A DNA stretch of 24,153 nt from Ichthyosporea sp. XGB-2017a. Lineage: Eukaryota; Opisthokonta; Ichthyosporea. Location of the stretch: NCBI GenBank assembly GCA_002811675.1, contig PDIM01010354.1, forward strand, positions 11,857 through 36,009, given 5' to 3'. The notes beneath the pieces are model-generated. The model had not been told where the DNA came from, ran no database searches, and worked only from the letters and a program-made list of their open reading frames with translations. This document shows positions 8,245 to 16,447 of the stretch, one piece after another (the first letter of the stretch is position 1; every line of letters begins with the position of its first letter). The position numbers were made by a program, and so were the translations under genes.

Positions 8245-8836
8245 TCATGGTAGGCACCAATGCCGATTTGGATAGATAAAGTTTGAGATTACACTCGACT
8301 CGTCACCTAATTTCCCTACTTTCACACATATAAGCTTCTCTATTGCTTCAACAAAGATTTGCAACCCCATCAAAGCCTTGGCCAAACGCCCAAGAGCTTT
8401 CATGTGACATGGATTCAACCCCAAATATGCCCTACAATCACCAATCACCAACTTTCGTTCCTCAACCATCACAAAAAACAGCCTCCCGATTTACCAACAA
8501 AGCACACTTCAATTTACTGTTTACACCCTCATCCACTTCAAGTCCCAAAGTGTACATTCCAGCTGCTTTGGAGTAATTTCTCCTTCGAAACTCTTTGTTC
8601 CCATCTTCTTTGAATCCCCCTGTCGCCTTCATTCCTGCGCTTTGAGCCCTACTCAAAACTTTGGCACTTTCCGCCCCTGGTGCAGGTGATGCATTAGACA
8701 CAACACTGCCACACGTACCAGCTATTAGAAGATTTGATCGGTTTCCTACTACAGGTAAGCATTTCAATCCCTGCCTCATACGCACAGCCTCTTCACGACA
8801 AGACTCTGGTAGACAAAATATTATACATGGAAACAA
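8245..8836 (-). pseudogene. TTC4/Cns1-like TPR fragment broken by a single-base shift
   Basis: On the minus strand the frame ending at 8462 encodes a first TPR (about FKEDGNKEFRRRNYSKAAGM) and the start of a second (ALLVNRE), then hits TGA. The frame one base ahead continues the same TPR (VIGDC, then NPCHMKAL, then GRLAKALMGLQIFVEAIEK) to a stop at 8245. Joined by skipping one base, the spacing from NR to the D of the GDC motif is exactly the 15 residues typical of a TPR. The NPCHMKA string matches the TTC4 family (KPCHLKA in human TTC4), an HSP90/HSP70 co-chaperone. A T6 homopolymer lies at the break. The usual C-terminal half of TTC4 is absent downstream, so this is probably a truncated relic. 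Alternatives are a base-calling error or an alternative structure. Confidence 0.6.
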
Positions 8837-9480
8837 CCATTATATCTCCTTTGCTATCCTGGCAGGTCATATTAGCACTGTTCATGCCCATAGGTCTTGA
8901 TGTCTGGAAAAAAACTACATATTTCTTCTTGTGAATTTTACCAGGTTTGAGATCATTAAAACGGGTGATTTCAAACCCAGAATTATCCAAACACAGGCCC
9001 GAGTCATCCATACGACACATAGCTGAACACCTCCATACTGGATATAAACAGGAAAGAGATTCTTGTCTCCTTTACGCCCGTAAAAGCACCTTGATGCGGT
9101 GCCTGAGGCATCATTGCTATTCGATTCCTCATTGACTCATGGTTATCTATCATTTCTTGTTTGGCTGGTCTAGCTGTCACGACACCACCATTCACTATTC
9201 CCCCTGCTATTAGCATTTGCTGAAGGCTCTTATACGATTCATCATTAAATTTCATCCTATCGACCTTTTCAGTGTTCTCTTGTCCACCTTGCCAAAAAAT
9301 GAACATAAAAACGAACCAAAACACAAACACAATTAACACAAACATTGACAGCAGTAGAAGCCAATAAATAGCCTTTGAATTGTACTCCAACTTCCACCTA
9401 GCAACCTGCAACCCCAATGGACAGGCAGTCTTCTTCAATACTCCGCAATTTTTTTCTGGGACTTCAATGTGCATGGTCAT
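8793..9480 (-). pseudogene. type II membrane-protein-like ORF with a frame break
   Basis: The ATG at 9480 opens 158 codons. A 36-residue N-terminal segment comes first, then one very hydrophobic span (residues 37-63), then a soluble tail that stops at 9004. The frame one base ahead starts within the overlap (9020) and runs to 8793 with a plausible folded-domain composition (DNSGFEITRFNDLKPGKIH, one NMT sequon). The two are probably one product interrupted by an indel or removed by a small intron. A CAAG/GTGCTT donor near 9084 with a TATCCAG acceptor near 9031 would restore the frame. I recognise no family. The single anchor near the N terminus recalls Golgi type II enzymes, but no catalytic domain is visible. 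Confidence 0.4.
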
Positions 9481-9724
9481 AAATCTTAACGAAACTGTCT
9501 ACAGATTAAAGAGTTAGCTTGTGAGATGGTTCGAAGATTTGCTTCTCTTGGTTAAGAGAGAAGCCGGGATATCATCCTACCAGGCCACCGAAAGAAGCTC
9601 CGGAAAAGTTTTGCGTGTGTTGCAAAAGTTCTATTGGGCTAACTACGAAGATGGGTGCTCTCTGAGAGAACAAGGTATGGTGTAAATTAAGTGCCTTTAC
9701 ATAGCTCTGATATTTTTTTTTTCT

Positions 9725-9730
9725 TTTATT
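9725..9730 (-). terminator. candidate poly(A) signal for the GPI-type protein
   Basis: TTTATT on plus reads AATAAA on minus, 17 bases after the stop of the gene ending at 9748. Confidence 0.45.
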
Positions 9731-9747
9731 CAAAATATTTGCTAAAA

Positions 9748-10599
9748 TTACCAAATGGCAAGAACAATAGCGACTATCACTAGCAACAGGAGGGATTGTG
9801 AGGAGGCATTTCGCATATCACTAACAGCACCACTCGTTATGGGAGAGGATGTTTTAGTTGGGGTGGGAAGAACAGAGGACGAGGTTGGAACTAACTCACA
9901 TGTTCTCCCTGGATGCTTCAATTCGTACGCTTCGCAAAGATTTTGACTGCCCTCGTACAGAAGACGAATAGATCGTTTTAGCGGTGCTTTACACGCCGGT
10001 AGGTGGGAGACGGTCTCTTTCTTATCTCCCGACTCAACAACAATACTTGTCATAGAGTCCAAATTTGAATCAACAACATCAAAGTCCATTGAGTTCGTAG
10101 TGGAATATACATAGGGAATTGGCTTGATAACATCAGTATCCTCTAGCGGAAAATTGTCGACTAAAGCTTTGTAGGTTTTGCTGGTTTCCTTATCAGTCAC
10201 ATCCACGCTCAAGTAATACTGCCCATCTTGCTGATTGTAATCGATTGTCGAACCCACTTGCAAGGTGATCTGTTTCGAGCTCTTCTCACTTGAAATAAAG
10301 ACTTTGACAATGGAAGTTGAGCTACTGTTTGCATTTTTATGAGCAATTAAAGCTTCGTGCTTTAAAGGAACGCGTACATCCATACGACTTACTTCTGTGG
10401 TTGGAACTTGTCCTTCATAGGGCTCGTGTAGTTCCAAGCATTGTATGGCCACACCTGCCACTTGATGGACTCTTGTGGATGATTCAGTGCTCGGAATGGC
10501 TTTTTTCGAAATAGGAGGTGTCGAAGCTCCGCTTACGCTCAATGCGATTGTCAAGGCGATGGTAAATGATAATAGCGCTTTAATCAATTGGGTATCCAT
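9748..10599 (-). CDS. small GPI-anchored surface protein, unknown family (283 aa)
   Basis: I chose the ATG at 10599. The open frame extends upstream to a GTG at 10617, but the ATG places the signal peptide (MDTQLIKALLSFTIALTIAL, cleavage near residue 25) at the very N terminus. The product ends in a Thr/Ser/Pro-rich stalk (about 235-260), an NASS segment and a terminal hydrophobic run LLLLVIVAIVLAIW with no cytosolic tail, which is the layout of a GPI-attachment signal. The ectodomain holds about four cysteines and is probably beta-rich. I do not recognise it. A TATA-like box lies about 75 bases upstream. It would act at the cell surface, and its ligand is unknown. Confidence 0.8.
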   Translation of the reverse strand: MDTQLIKALLSFTIALTIALSVSGASTPPISKKAIPSTESSTRVHQVAGVAIQCLELHEPYEGQVPTTEVSRMDVRVPLKHEALIAHKNANSSSTSIVKVFISSEKSSKQITLQVGSTIDYNQQDGQYYLSVDVTDKETSKTYKALVDNFPLEDTDVIKPIPYVYSTTNSMDFDVVDSNLDSMTSIVVESGDKKETVSHLPACKAPLKRSIRLLYEGSQNLCEAYELKHPGRTCELVPTSSSVLPTPTKTSSPITSGAVSDMRNASSQSLLLLVIVAIVLAIW

Positions 10600-10673
10600 T
10601 TTGCTTTTTGATGTCACTCTTAATCTTGTAAGAATCTAATTGTCTGGTTTGTAGTTCTGGCCGTAAATGTACC

Positions 10674-10681
10674 TTATATAG
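10674..10681 (-). promoter_or_regulatory. TATA-like box upstream of the GPI-type protein
   Basis: On the minus strand the sequence reads CTATATAA, 75-82 bases upstream of the ATG at 10599. That would place transcription start about 45 bases before the ATG if standard TATA spacing applies. Confidence 0.4.
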
Positions 10682-12451
10682 TTTGAGGCCTTTTATATGT
10701 TTCGGAAGCCATTGATAACACTCAAAGTCCTGACTCCTCAGACAAAACTAAGGTTTGGGTGTATACGTTACAGTACCCTTCTCCTGGATCTATAGCTGTA
10801 GTGGGAGTTTGGACTTTTATGGTGGTGATGGTGGACCACAGACTGCCTAACATTACTGAAATTTTAATTACAATACCACTGGAATTTTTAATTACAGAAA
10901 CTCAATAGCCATTTCCGGCATGTTTTATGGGTCCATCTAGATTCTAGAGTTCTTCCTTCCTCCTACCACTACACCACACTCAATTATAAGCTGACGTAGG
11001 TACAGAAATTCCTTTGCGCAAACTCCCACTCTACACACTGCATGTGAGCTGTGCATGCCTCTTTCACCTTCCAGTTGCCAACCCCGTCGTGGACATTTTG
11101 TTGCATGTTGCCGCCTCCCCGTGTCCTTTAACTCGGGTTGATCGCTCTTTGTTTCAGCTAGACTTGAACATCGTAATCACCAGCCCAGTCGTTTCAATTG
11201 TGGTACTAGCAAAGATACTCCTCGAAAGATACATTTGGTACTTTTGATTAAGTCTGTGAAGTCTTAGCTGTATTCACTGGTATGACTACAAAAACAGGGG
11301 CTAGGAATTAGGATGGTATGAGGTCTCAGAATGGTTTGCCTTTTGAGCAGAATGGAAATAAATTTTCCTTGTTTAAAGCAGTAAAAGATTAATGATTGTA
11401 TTAAAGAGAGATATAATTATCGTCAGCTATATCATAATTCGCTTTCAATTGGTAAAAAGGGGCTAAAGGACGATGTGGTCACCAGGGGGTGAAGTGGACT
11501 AGGTAAGATAGAGGGCAGTGCACCAATAACTTTAACTAACGATTTATTCAGCTCTCCTTTTTCTGAATAGATATAAAGGGCCGTTCAAAGAGTCTGGCGA
11601 AAGAAGAACACGGGATACCCAGACCAAAATATATTTTACTACTCCTCCTTGCAGGTACATATAGAGGTTTTGTAAGTCGCCTAAGTCCATTGGCGGACCA
11701 TTGGCCATTCTTAGAGTGGCACTCCTTAGTGCATCAAACCTTGTACGTGTGTCGAGCCATCACATGAAAGCTTCTACTATTGAAATAAAAAAATTTACCG
11801 GCTCTTGTAGAAAAATCACCTTCGTAGGATCTTCGAGTAGCAGAGTCACTGCCAGACTCCAGCAGTCTCCACTCTACAGTCTGCAGACTCCAGAGTCCTA
11901 ACCGAGGACAGAAAATTGGTCTTTTCAGCCTAAAAAGAAGGCCTCGAAGAAAGCTTGAGGCAATCCACAGTGCAGTGCAGGGCTTCCGGCTTTTTGCAAA
12001 TTTGCATTCCTCGATTTCAAATGAACGTCCCTCCCTGATTTTGAATTTTCAGCTGCTGCAGATTATTCATTATCTAATTGTAACCCTAATCCCTAGTCCC
12101 TATTATAATAGCAGCTATAGCTACAAATCACAATACTTTGTTGTTTGTGTTATTATTGTTTGGTCTCCCCTCCACGGAGAGAGAGTCCTCCACTTATAAT
12201 GTGGCGGCCTCTCTGTGCACCACCACTGGTGACTGGTGGTGTAAGGTGGATTAGCTACTGTAGTTAGATTAGAAGCGAAGCGATAGCTGTTGACTGCACT
12301 TTGCTGTACTGGATTTTGCTAGTCTAGCTGTAACCATTTGGTGTTTGCTTTGTATTTGCTGGTTGACTCGCTCTTTTATTTGTTTCCTGTTCACTTGTGG
12401 TGGGCTTATTTTTTTGCTTTCTTCTTTGCTCTTTTCCAAGCAACTGATAGC
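10682..12451. other. long divergent intergenic region (about 1.8 kb)
   Basis: No coding region can be supported here. Short open frames exist but start at non-ATG codons or lack protein-like composition. Seen: a TATAAAGG on the plus strand at 11572-11579, short repeated CAGACTC/AGTCTCC strings at about 11845-11900, an inverted repeat at 12218-12241, and a T-rich run before the ATG at 12452. A long spliced 5' UTR for the 12452 gene, or a non-coding RNA, could lie here, but nothing proves it. Confidence 0.4.
12218..12241. repeat. inverted repeat CACCACCA/TGGTGGTG
   Basis: Perfect 8-base arms (12218-12225 and 12234-12241) surround an 8-base spacer. It lies about 210 bases upstream of the ATG at 12452 and could be a dimeric protein-binding site. 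Confidence 0.5.
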
Positions 12452-14716
12452 ATGGGTGACGAGTCCAAATCTCCTCCATTATCAGATACCGAAATGTCCA
12501 CCTCTTCAGAGCAAAATCACGCAGTGCCTTTGGAAGCTTCAGCTGCAACGGCTGGAACCGAAGCAAGGGTATCTCCGGGTAATGAAACAATCACTTCTGA
12601 TAGGTTCTCTACTTCTGAAAGGAAGAGAGAGGTAGACGGAGATTCATCCAGCGGTGTTCAAGATGGAGGAACAAAAGGGGACGAGTGTATACAGCGGCCC
12701 TCCTCAAATTGCGAAGAAAGTAGGAACGCAAATCCAACCCAGTCCCAACAGCTAGGTGCGCCCGCCATGAACTTTAATCGCTCAGAGGCGATGTCAGGCG
12801 TAGAAGGAAAATCCCCTTCTGCTCCTTCCCCAGCAGCAAACAAGAAAAAAAATTCCTCTGCAGCGCCGTCCACCGCCGGGTATGTGCGTTCCTCGCGCCA
12901 GTCTTCAGTAGACCAACAAGGTCCTTCTGCCCATGGCGGTGCGTCTGTTATAAATGCACATGGGCTAAAGATCTTAATGGTGAGTGAAGTACGCGGAAGA
13001 CTGACTTGGCTCAATGATCTCGCTTCCCGAGTTGGAGCTAATGTTGTTATACACACTGGCAACTTTGGGTTTTTTGATGAACATTCCTACGAAGGGCTTG
13101 ATGTGAGCCAACTTAAGACTAAATTCATTGCGCATGCTTCAGAGAATTATCTTTTAATGAACTACAAACAGACAGGCGCCCGCTCTACGGCGACATATCT
13201 AAATATGAATGATTTCAAGGCGAAGGTAATGTCGTGGGGAGAAAAACAAACTCGTGAAATGGTGCGCAAACACCTCCCTTTTAGTGAACTGAATGAGTTT
13301 TTGAGTGGCAAAAAGAAATTCAAGGTGCCTGTTTACACAAATTTTGGTCACACAGAGGACATTCGTGTGCTTGAAAAGTTCTCGAATGGTTCCTACAAAG
13401 TGAAAAACCTTCATCTCGTTGATGAGCGCAACTCTTTTGTGATCGGCAACAGTAACAGCATGGAAGGTACAAGAATCCGCGTATATGGCATTGGCGGTAG
13501 CGTAATGTATGAGAAACTATTTGATAATGGTGATGGGCTGGGAATGACAGCAGGTGAGAATGGAAAAACGTGGCTCACCCTTCTTCAAATAGGCCAATTG
13601 CTTGATACTGCCAGAACGACCTACCACTCGAGTGAGGTGCGTATTTTGATGTCTCATGTGAGTCCGGGACGAGAAGCGCTTGTTGGACAACTTGCATGTC
13701 TGTTGAAGACCGACTTTGTTGTGAGTGGAAATTTGCATTCGCGTTATGGTGTAATGTACAATGACTGGTCTGCTCATGCTGTTGAAAATGTGGAAGCATA
13801 CTATTCAGATTGTAGTAAAGAAATAATTGGACTTTGGGAGCAAGTAAAAGGACAAGTGAAAGATTGTTGTACTGAGGAAGAAGATCGGCTTTTCAAGCAA
13901 GCGCTTCTGATTACTGAAGTAGTACCGTCTGAACGCCACGAATTTCGGAACACGTGGTATATTGGCCTTCCCGAATTCTCTAACTTGCACTGCCTCTCAT
14001 CAAACTCTTTTGCAAGATACGATCCTCAGACGCCACCCTCGGCTGCATCACTTGGTGTAGGCTACGGTATCATGTACGATAACTATCGCACCGGAAAACT
14101 TAGTTGTGAGTTGTCCTCTCCGGGAATAGATTTTGGGTCCAGACGAAAGCTCAACCCAACCACAGGAAACACTTCAGGTCCACAAATGCATGGTTTTCCT
14201 GTATCTACAATGAACGCAGAGGATAATATGGATAGGAAACGATCTGCGGGCAATAGTGATGGCGGACAGGTGGATGCTAATGGCAACGTTTCTTCAGGTC
14301 GGGCTAGTAGTAAGCATTTCCAAGATGAGAAAAAGGAAAGCAACGCTTGTAAAGTAATAATGAAAGGACTTTATCAAAATTCGGGCTCAGATACAGAAAA
14401 GGGTGAAGGCTTGGCCCTCAACAAAGAAGTGGAAGAAATGATCAAAACCTTTTTCCAGGGTTGCAATGTTAAGCAAGTAATGCAAACGTCTGTCCAAGCG
14501 TCCAGGGGAATGATGTGCGTAGTATTTGAAGATCCTATCTCTGCTAAAAATGCCATACAAAGAAGCAATTGTATTATGGACGGGATTAACAAAAAGGTTC
14601 TGGTCGAACAGTTCCGTACCCCCAGTAGCACTGGTGGCTCTGGGCCTTACCATTTTTCTTCGAAATCGAAACGATATGCAGGGAGTGGAGATAAGAAACA
14701 TCCCGTGAAACGCTAA
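12452..14716 (+). CDS. DUF2433 metallophosphatase-like protein with C-terminal RRM-like domain (754 aa)
   Basis: The frame is open from about 12338, but the first ATG is at 12452. Residues 1-165 are Ser-rich and disordered. Residues 170-450 match DUF2433, a calcineurin-like phosphoesterase relative known chiefly from fungi: SEVRGRLTWLNDLA, HTGNFGFFDE (201-210), FLSGKKKFKVPVY, EDIRVLEKF (302-310), KLFDNGDG, SHVSPGRE (401-408) and NLHSRYG. Metal-ligand motifs differ from classical enzymes: the usual GD is GN at 203-204, and GNHD/E is GHTED. Loss of activity is therefore possible. Residues 632-721 have a beta-alpha-beta-beta-alpha-beta pattern like an atypical RRM (CKVIMKGL first, RGMMCVVFEDP as the third strand), which suggests RNA binding. 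The role of the fungal relatives is not established to my knowledge. The gene converges on the RRM gene at 15011. Confidence 0.8.
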   Translation: MGDESKSPPLSDTEMSTSSEQNHAVPLEASAATAGTEARVSPGNETITSDRFSTSERKREVDGDSSSGVQDGGTKGDECIQRPSSNCEESRNANPTQSQQLGAPAMNFNRSEAMSGVEGKSPSAPSPAANKKKNSSAAPSTAGYVRSSRQSSVDQQGPSAHGGASVINAHGLKILMVSEVRGRLTWLNDLASRVGANVVIHTGNFGFFDEHSYEGLDVSQLKTKFIAHASENYLLMNYKQTGARSTATYLNMNDFKAKVMSWGEKQTREMVRKHLPFSELNEFLSGKKKFKVPVYTNFGHTEDIRVLEKFSNGSYKVKNLHLVDERNSFVIGNSNSMEGTRIRVYGIGGSVMYEKLFDNGDGLGMTAGENGKTWLTLLQIGQLLDTARTTYHSSEVRILMSHVSPGREALVGQLACLLKTDFVVSGNLHSRYGVMYNDWSAHAVENVEAYYSDCSKEIIGLWEQVKGQVKDCCTEEEDRLFKQALLITEVVPSERHEFRNTWYIGLPEFSNLHCLSSNSFARYDPQTPPSAASLGVGYGIMYDNYRTGKLSCELSSPGIDFGSRRKLNPTTGNTSGPQMHGFPVSTMNAEDNMDRKRSAGNSDGGQVDANGNVSSGRASSKHFQDEKKESNACKVIMKGLYQNSGSDTEKGEGLALNKEVEEMIKTFFQGCNVKQVMQTSVQASRGMMCVVFEDPISAKNAIQRSNCIMDGINKKVLVEQFRTPSSTGGSGPYHFSSKSKRYAGSGDKKHPVKR

Positions 14717-15010
14717 AATGGAATATCCTGTATTAATCTAACATTCCCTTTATTTTCTTTTTTCACTGCACCCTTCACTTTCGTTCGTTTTTGTTAACAC
14801 CGATTTTATTTCATTGAAGTGGTTCCTTTGGCCACTTCAGCAGCGAAAGAACAGTGTCGCTTTTGCATTAAATTCCTTGTCGTTTAGAGTGTATGAAAAA
14901 AAAAAACTAACAAATAAAAATAGCAAAGGAGGGAGAAAAAAGAAACCCCGGTCATGCACTAATTACGAAATGCGCTGTTCAAAATCAACATTCTAAGAGG
15001 AGACCTGAAC
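14717..15010. other. convergent 3' intergenic region with candidate poly(A) signals
   Basis: Plus-strand AATAAA at 14913-14918 could serve the 12452 gene. TTTATT at 14805-14810 and 14749-14754 read AATAAA on the minus strand and could serve the 15011 gene. If all are used, the two 3' UTRs overlap. A stem-loop (arms 14815-14822 and 14832-14839, TGAAGTGG/CCACTTCA, 9-nt loop) sits in the overlap. Confidence 0.4.
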
Positions 15011-16114
15011 CTACAAATCATCATATCGCACAAGCCTTCGCCCCCCATCGTCATTCCCTCCTCTAGGAGGAGAAGACTCACTTCCTCCATCTTCCGGTCC
15101 GCTGCCCGTACCCCCTGTTGGTCCCCCCCGAGGAGAAGAGCCCGTATCTGAGCTTTGCGACATGCTTCGTTGACTTCTCAACTGCTGATCTCTATGCTGG
15201 TCCCATCCCCCCCGATACGGGCCCTGTGGGGGGGGCATTCCTGGGTTAAGATGCTGCTGTTGCTGGTAATGACTATTGTAGTGGTGATTGTGATATCCCT
15301 GTCCCGGGCCTCTGTAAGGATTGCCCAAAGGACCTCCTCCTCCTCCTCCTCGTTGACTATCTGGCACGCGCGCCTTTGAGCATTTAATAAAGGCACCACA
15401 CACCATCTGTTGGTCCATCTCTTCAATCGCCTGTGCGGCAGATTCAGCAGTCACAAATTTAATAAACGCATAATGCTTGTGGGAAATCAACCGGATATCA
15501 GAAATTTCCCCAAATCGTGAAAACACATTGGCGAGGTCCTGTTGCCCTGTCTGGTCCCGCAGATCTCCCACATAGATCGTTGTAGGGAAGAACTCTGCCT
15601 GTCCATATCCTCCCATGGCTCGATCTCCTCCCCCCTTTACCGGAGATGTCCCTGTCCCACCACTGCTCCCCTCCACTCCTCCCTGCTGACTTCGCTGTTG
15701 TTGCTGCTCCGCTGCTCGCTTACTCATCTTCCTTGCAGACGCATTAGATCTCTTAAACTCGGGCACAGGCTCTCCATGCTCTCCTCCTGCACTCCCCACC
15801 CCAGACACCGATGCCCCGCCACCTCCCCTGGTTCGCATCCCCTCTCGATCAGGTGCAGGCTGCTCGGCCGCCCTCTTTACACCACCACCACTCGACCCAG
15901 CGCCACCACTCGCCTCGCTCTTTTGCGCTGCAGCTTGCCGAGAGGCCTGGAATTTCTCCAAAAGAAGCTTTTTATCTTCCTTTTCCTTCTCTACATTGGC
16001 AATTTTACGCTCCTCCGCAAGCAGCCTTTCCTTATCCGTCTTCACTTTTCGCAGAATCCTTAGAAGATCCAGCTTGGATTTAAGCACGTCCTCCTCTGGA
16101 GTCACACCAACCAT
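15011..16114 (-). CDS. RRM protein, probable negative elongation factor E (NELF-E)
   Basis: The ATG at 16114 opens 367 codons ending in TAG. Order of parts: a heptad-like coiled coil (about 7-60), a low-complexity linker with a GVKRAAEQP string (78-86) and EFKRS (119-123), an RRM at 178-248 (RNP2 TIYVGDL, RNP1 HYAFIKFV), then a Gly/Gln/Pro-rich tail ending RLVRYDDL. Metazoan NELF-E has the same plan: a short N-terminal leucine-zipper region starting after an acidic patch, a GVKRSLSEQP string, an FKRS string, a charged linker and one RRM. It is the RNA-binding subunit of the NELF complex that pauses RNA polymerase II in the nucleus. The RRM is certain, but NELF-E identity rests on short linear matches and order. 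A generic Gly-rich hnRNP-like protein is the alternative. It is divergent from SMNDC1, so the 333 bp between them is a shared promoter. Confidence 0.55.
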   Translation of the reverse strand: MVGVTPEEDVLKSKLDLLRILRKVKTDKERLLAEERKIANVEKEKEDKKLLLEKFQASRQAAAQKSEASGGAGSSGGGVKRAAEQPAPDREGMRTRGGGGASVSGVGSAGGEHGEPVPEFKRSNASARKMSKRAAEQQQQRSQQGGVEGSSGGTGTSPVKGGGDRAMGGYGQAEFFPTTIYVGDLRDQTGQQDLANVFSRFGEISDIRLISHKHYAFIKFVTAESAAQAIEEMDQQMVCGAFIKCSKARVPDSQRGGGGGGPLGNPYRGPGQGYHNHHYNSHYQQQQHLNPGMPPPQGPYRGGWDQHRDQQLRSQRSMSQSSDTGSSPRGGPTGGTGSGPEDGGSESSPPRGGNDDGGRRLVRYDDL

Positions 16115-16296
16115 GACTCAAGCCACCTATTATTACTGGATCTATCACAAAACACACTTCTCTGCTCCCCTGGCCTGGATCCCCCTCCACAAAACAAAAC
16201 AAATATCACAACACACCCAGCTCAAAAGTTTCACAACAACAACCAACAGCAACAAAACAAAACAAAGATAAATAAGCCCTCGCTTGCGAGAGAAAT

Positions 16297-16326
16297 TTTA
16301 TTATTATTATTGTTATTATCATTATT
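16297..16326. repeat. imperfect TTA triplet microsatellite
   Basis: About nine TTA/TTG/TCA triplets run in tandem (TTATTATTATTATTG core) between the divergent genes. Confidence 0.7.
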
Positions 16327-16402
16327 TCTATACAAAAGTCCTATTAACTTAACTTCTCTCGTGTTTCCTGATTCACTAACAACACATCCTGAAGACCCCC
16401 CA

Positions 16403-16419
16403 CCCCCCCCCCCCCCCCC
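16403..16419. repeat. poly(C) tract, 17 bases
   Basis: A run of 17 C (after a CCCCCCA prefix) ends 28 bases before the SMNDC1 ATG. Its exact length is likely uncertain in the assembly. Confidence 0.85.
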
Positions 16420-16447
16420 AGGAACAGATATATCATAAAATCAAACC

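Larger units (their letters stand above)
16115..16447. promoter_or_regulatory. bidirectional promoter region, RRM gene / SMNDC1
   Basis: This 333-bp segment separates two divergent ATGs. It contains AAAAC-type microsatellite runs (about 16190-16265), a short palindrome CTCGCTTGCGAG (about 16279-16290), a TTA/TTG triplet run (16297-16326) and a homopolymer of 17 C at 16403-16419 followed by AGGAACAG. The C tract plus AG resembles an extreme polypyrimidine tract and splice acceptor for a 5' UTR. Confidence 0.5.

Noticed and set aside
8812-8833. 21-base GT...AG segment on the minus strand as an ultra-short intron
   Set aside because: Removing 21 bases does not change the frame, and no other gene in the window shows such introns.
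15542-16063. 173-codon open frame on the strand opposite the RRM gene
   Set aside because: Its Ser/Pro/His-rich, repetitive composition is the antisense shadow of a Gly/Gln/Arg-rich coding sequence.
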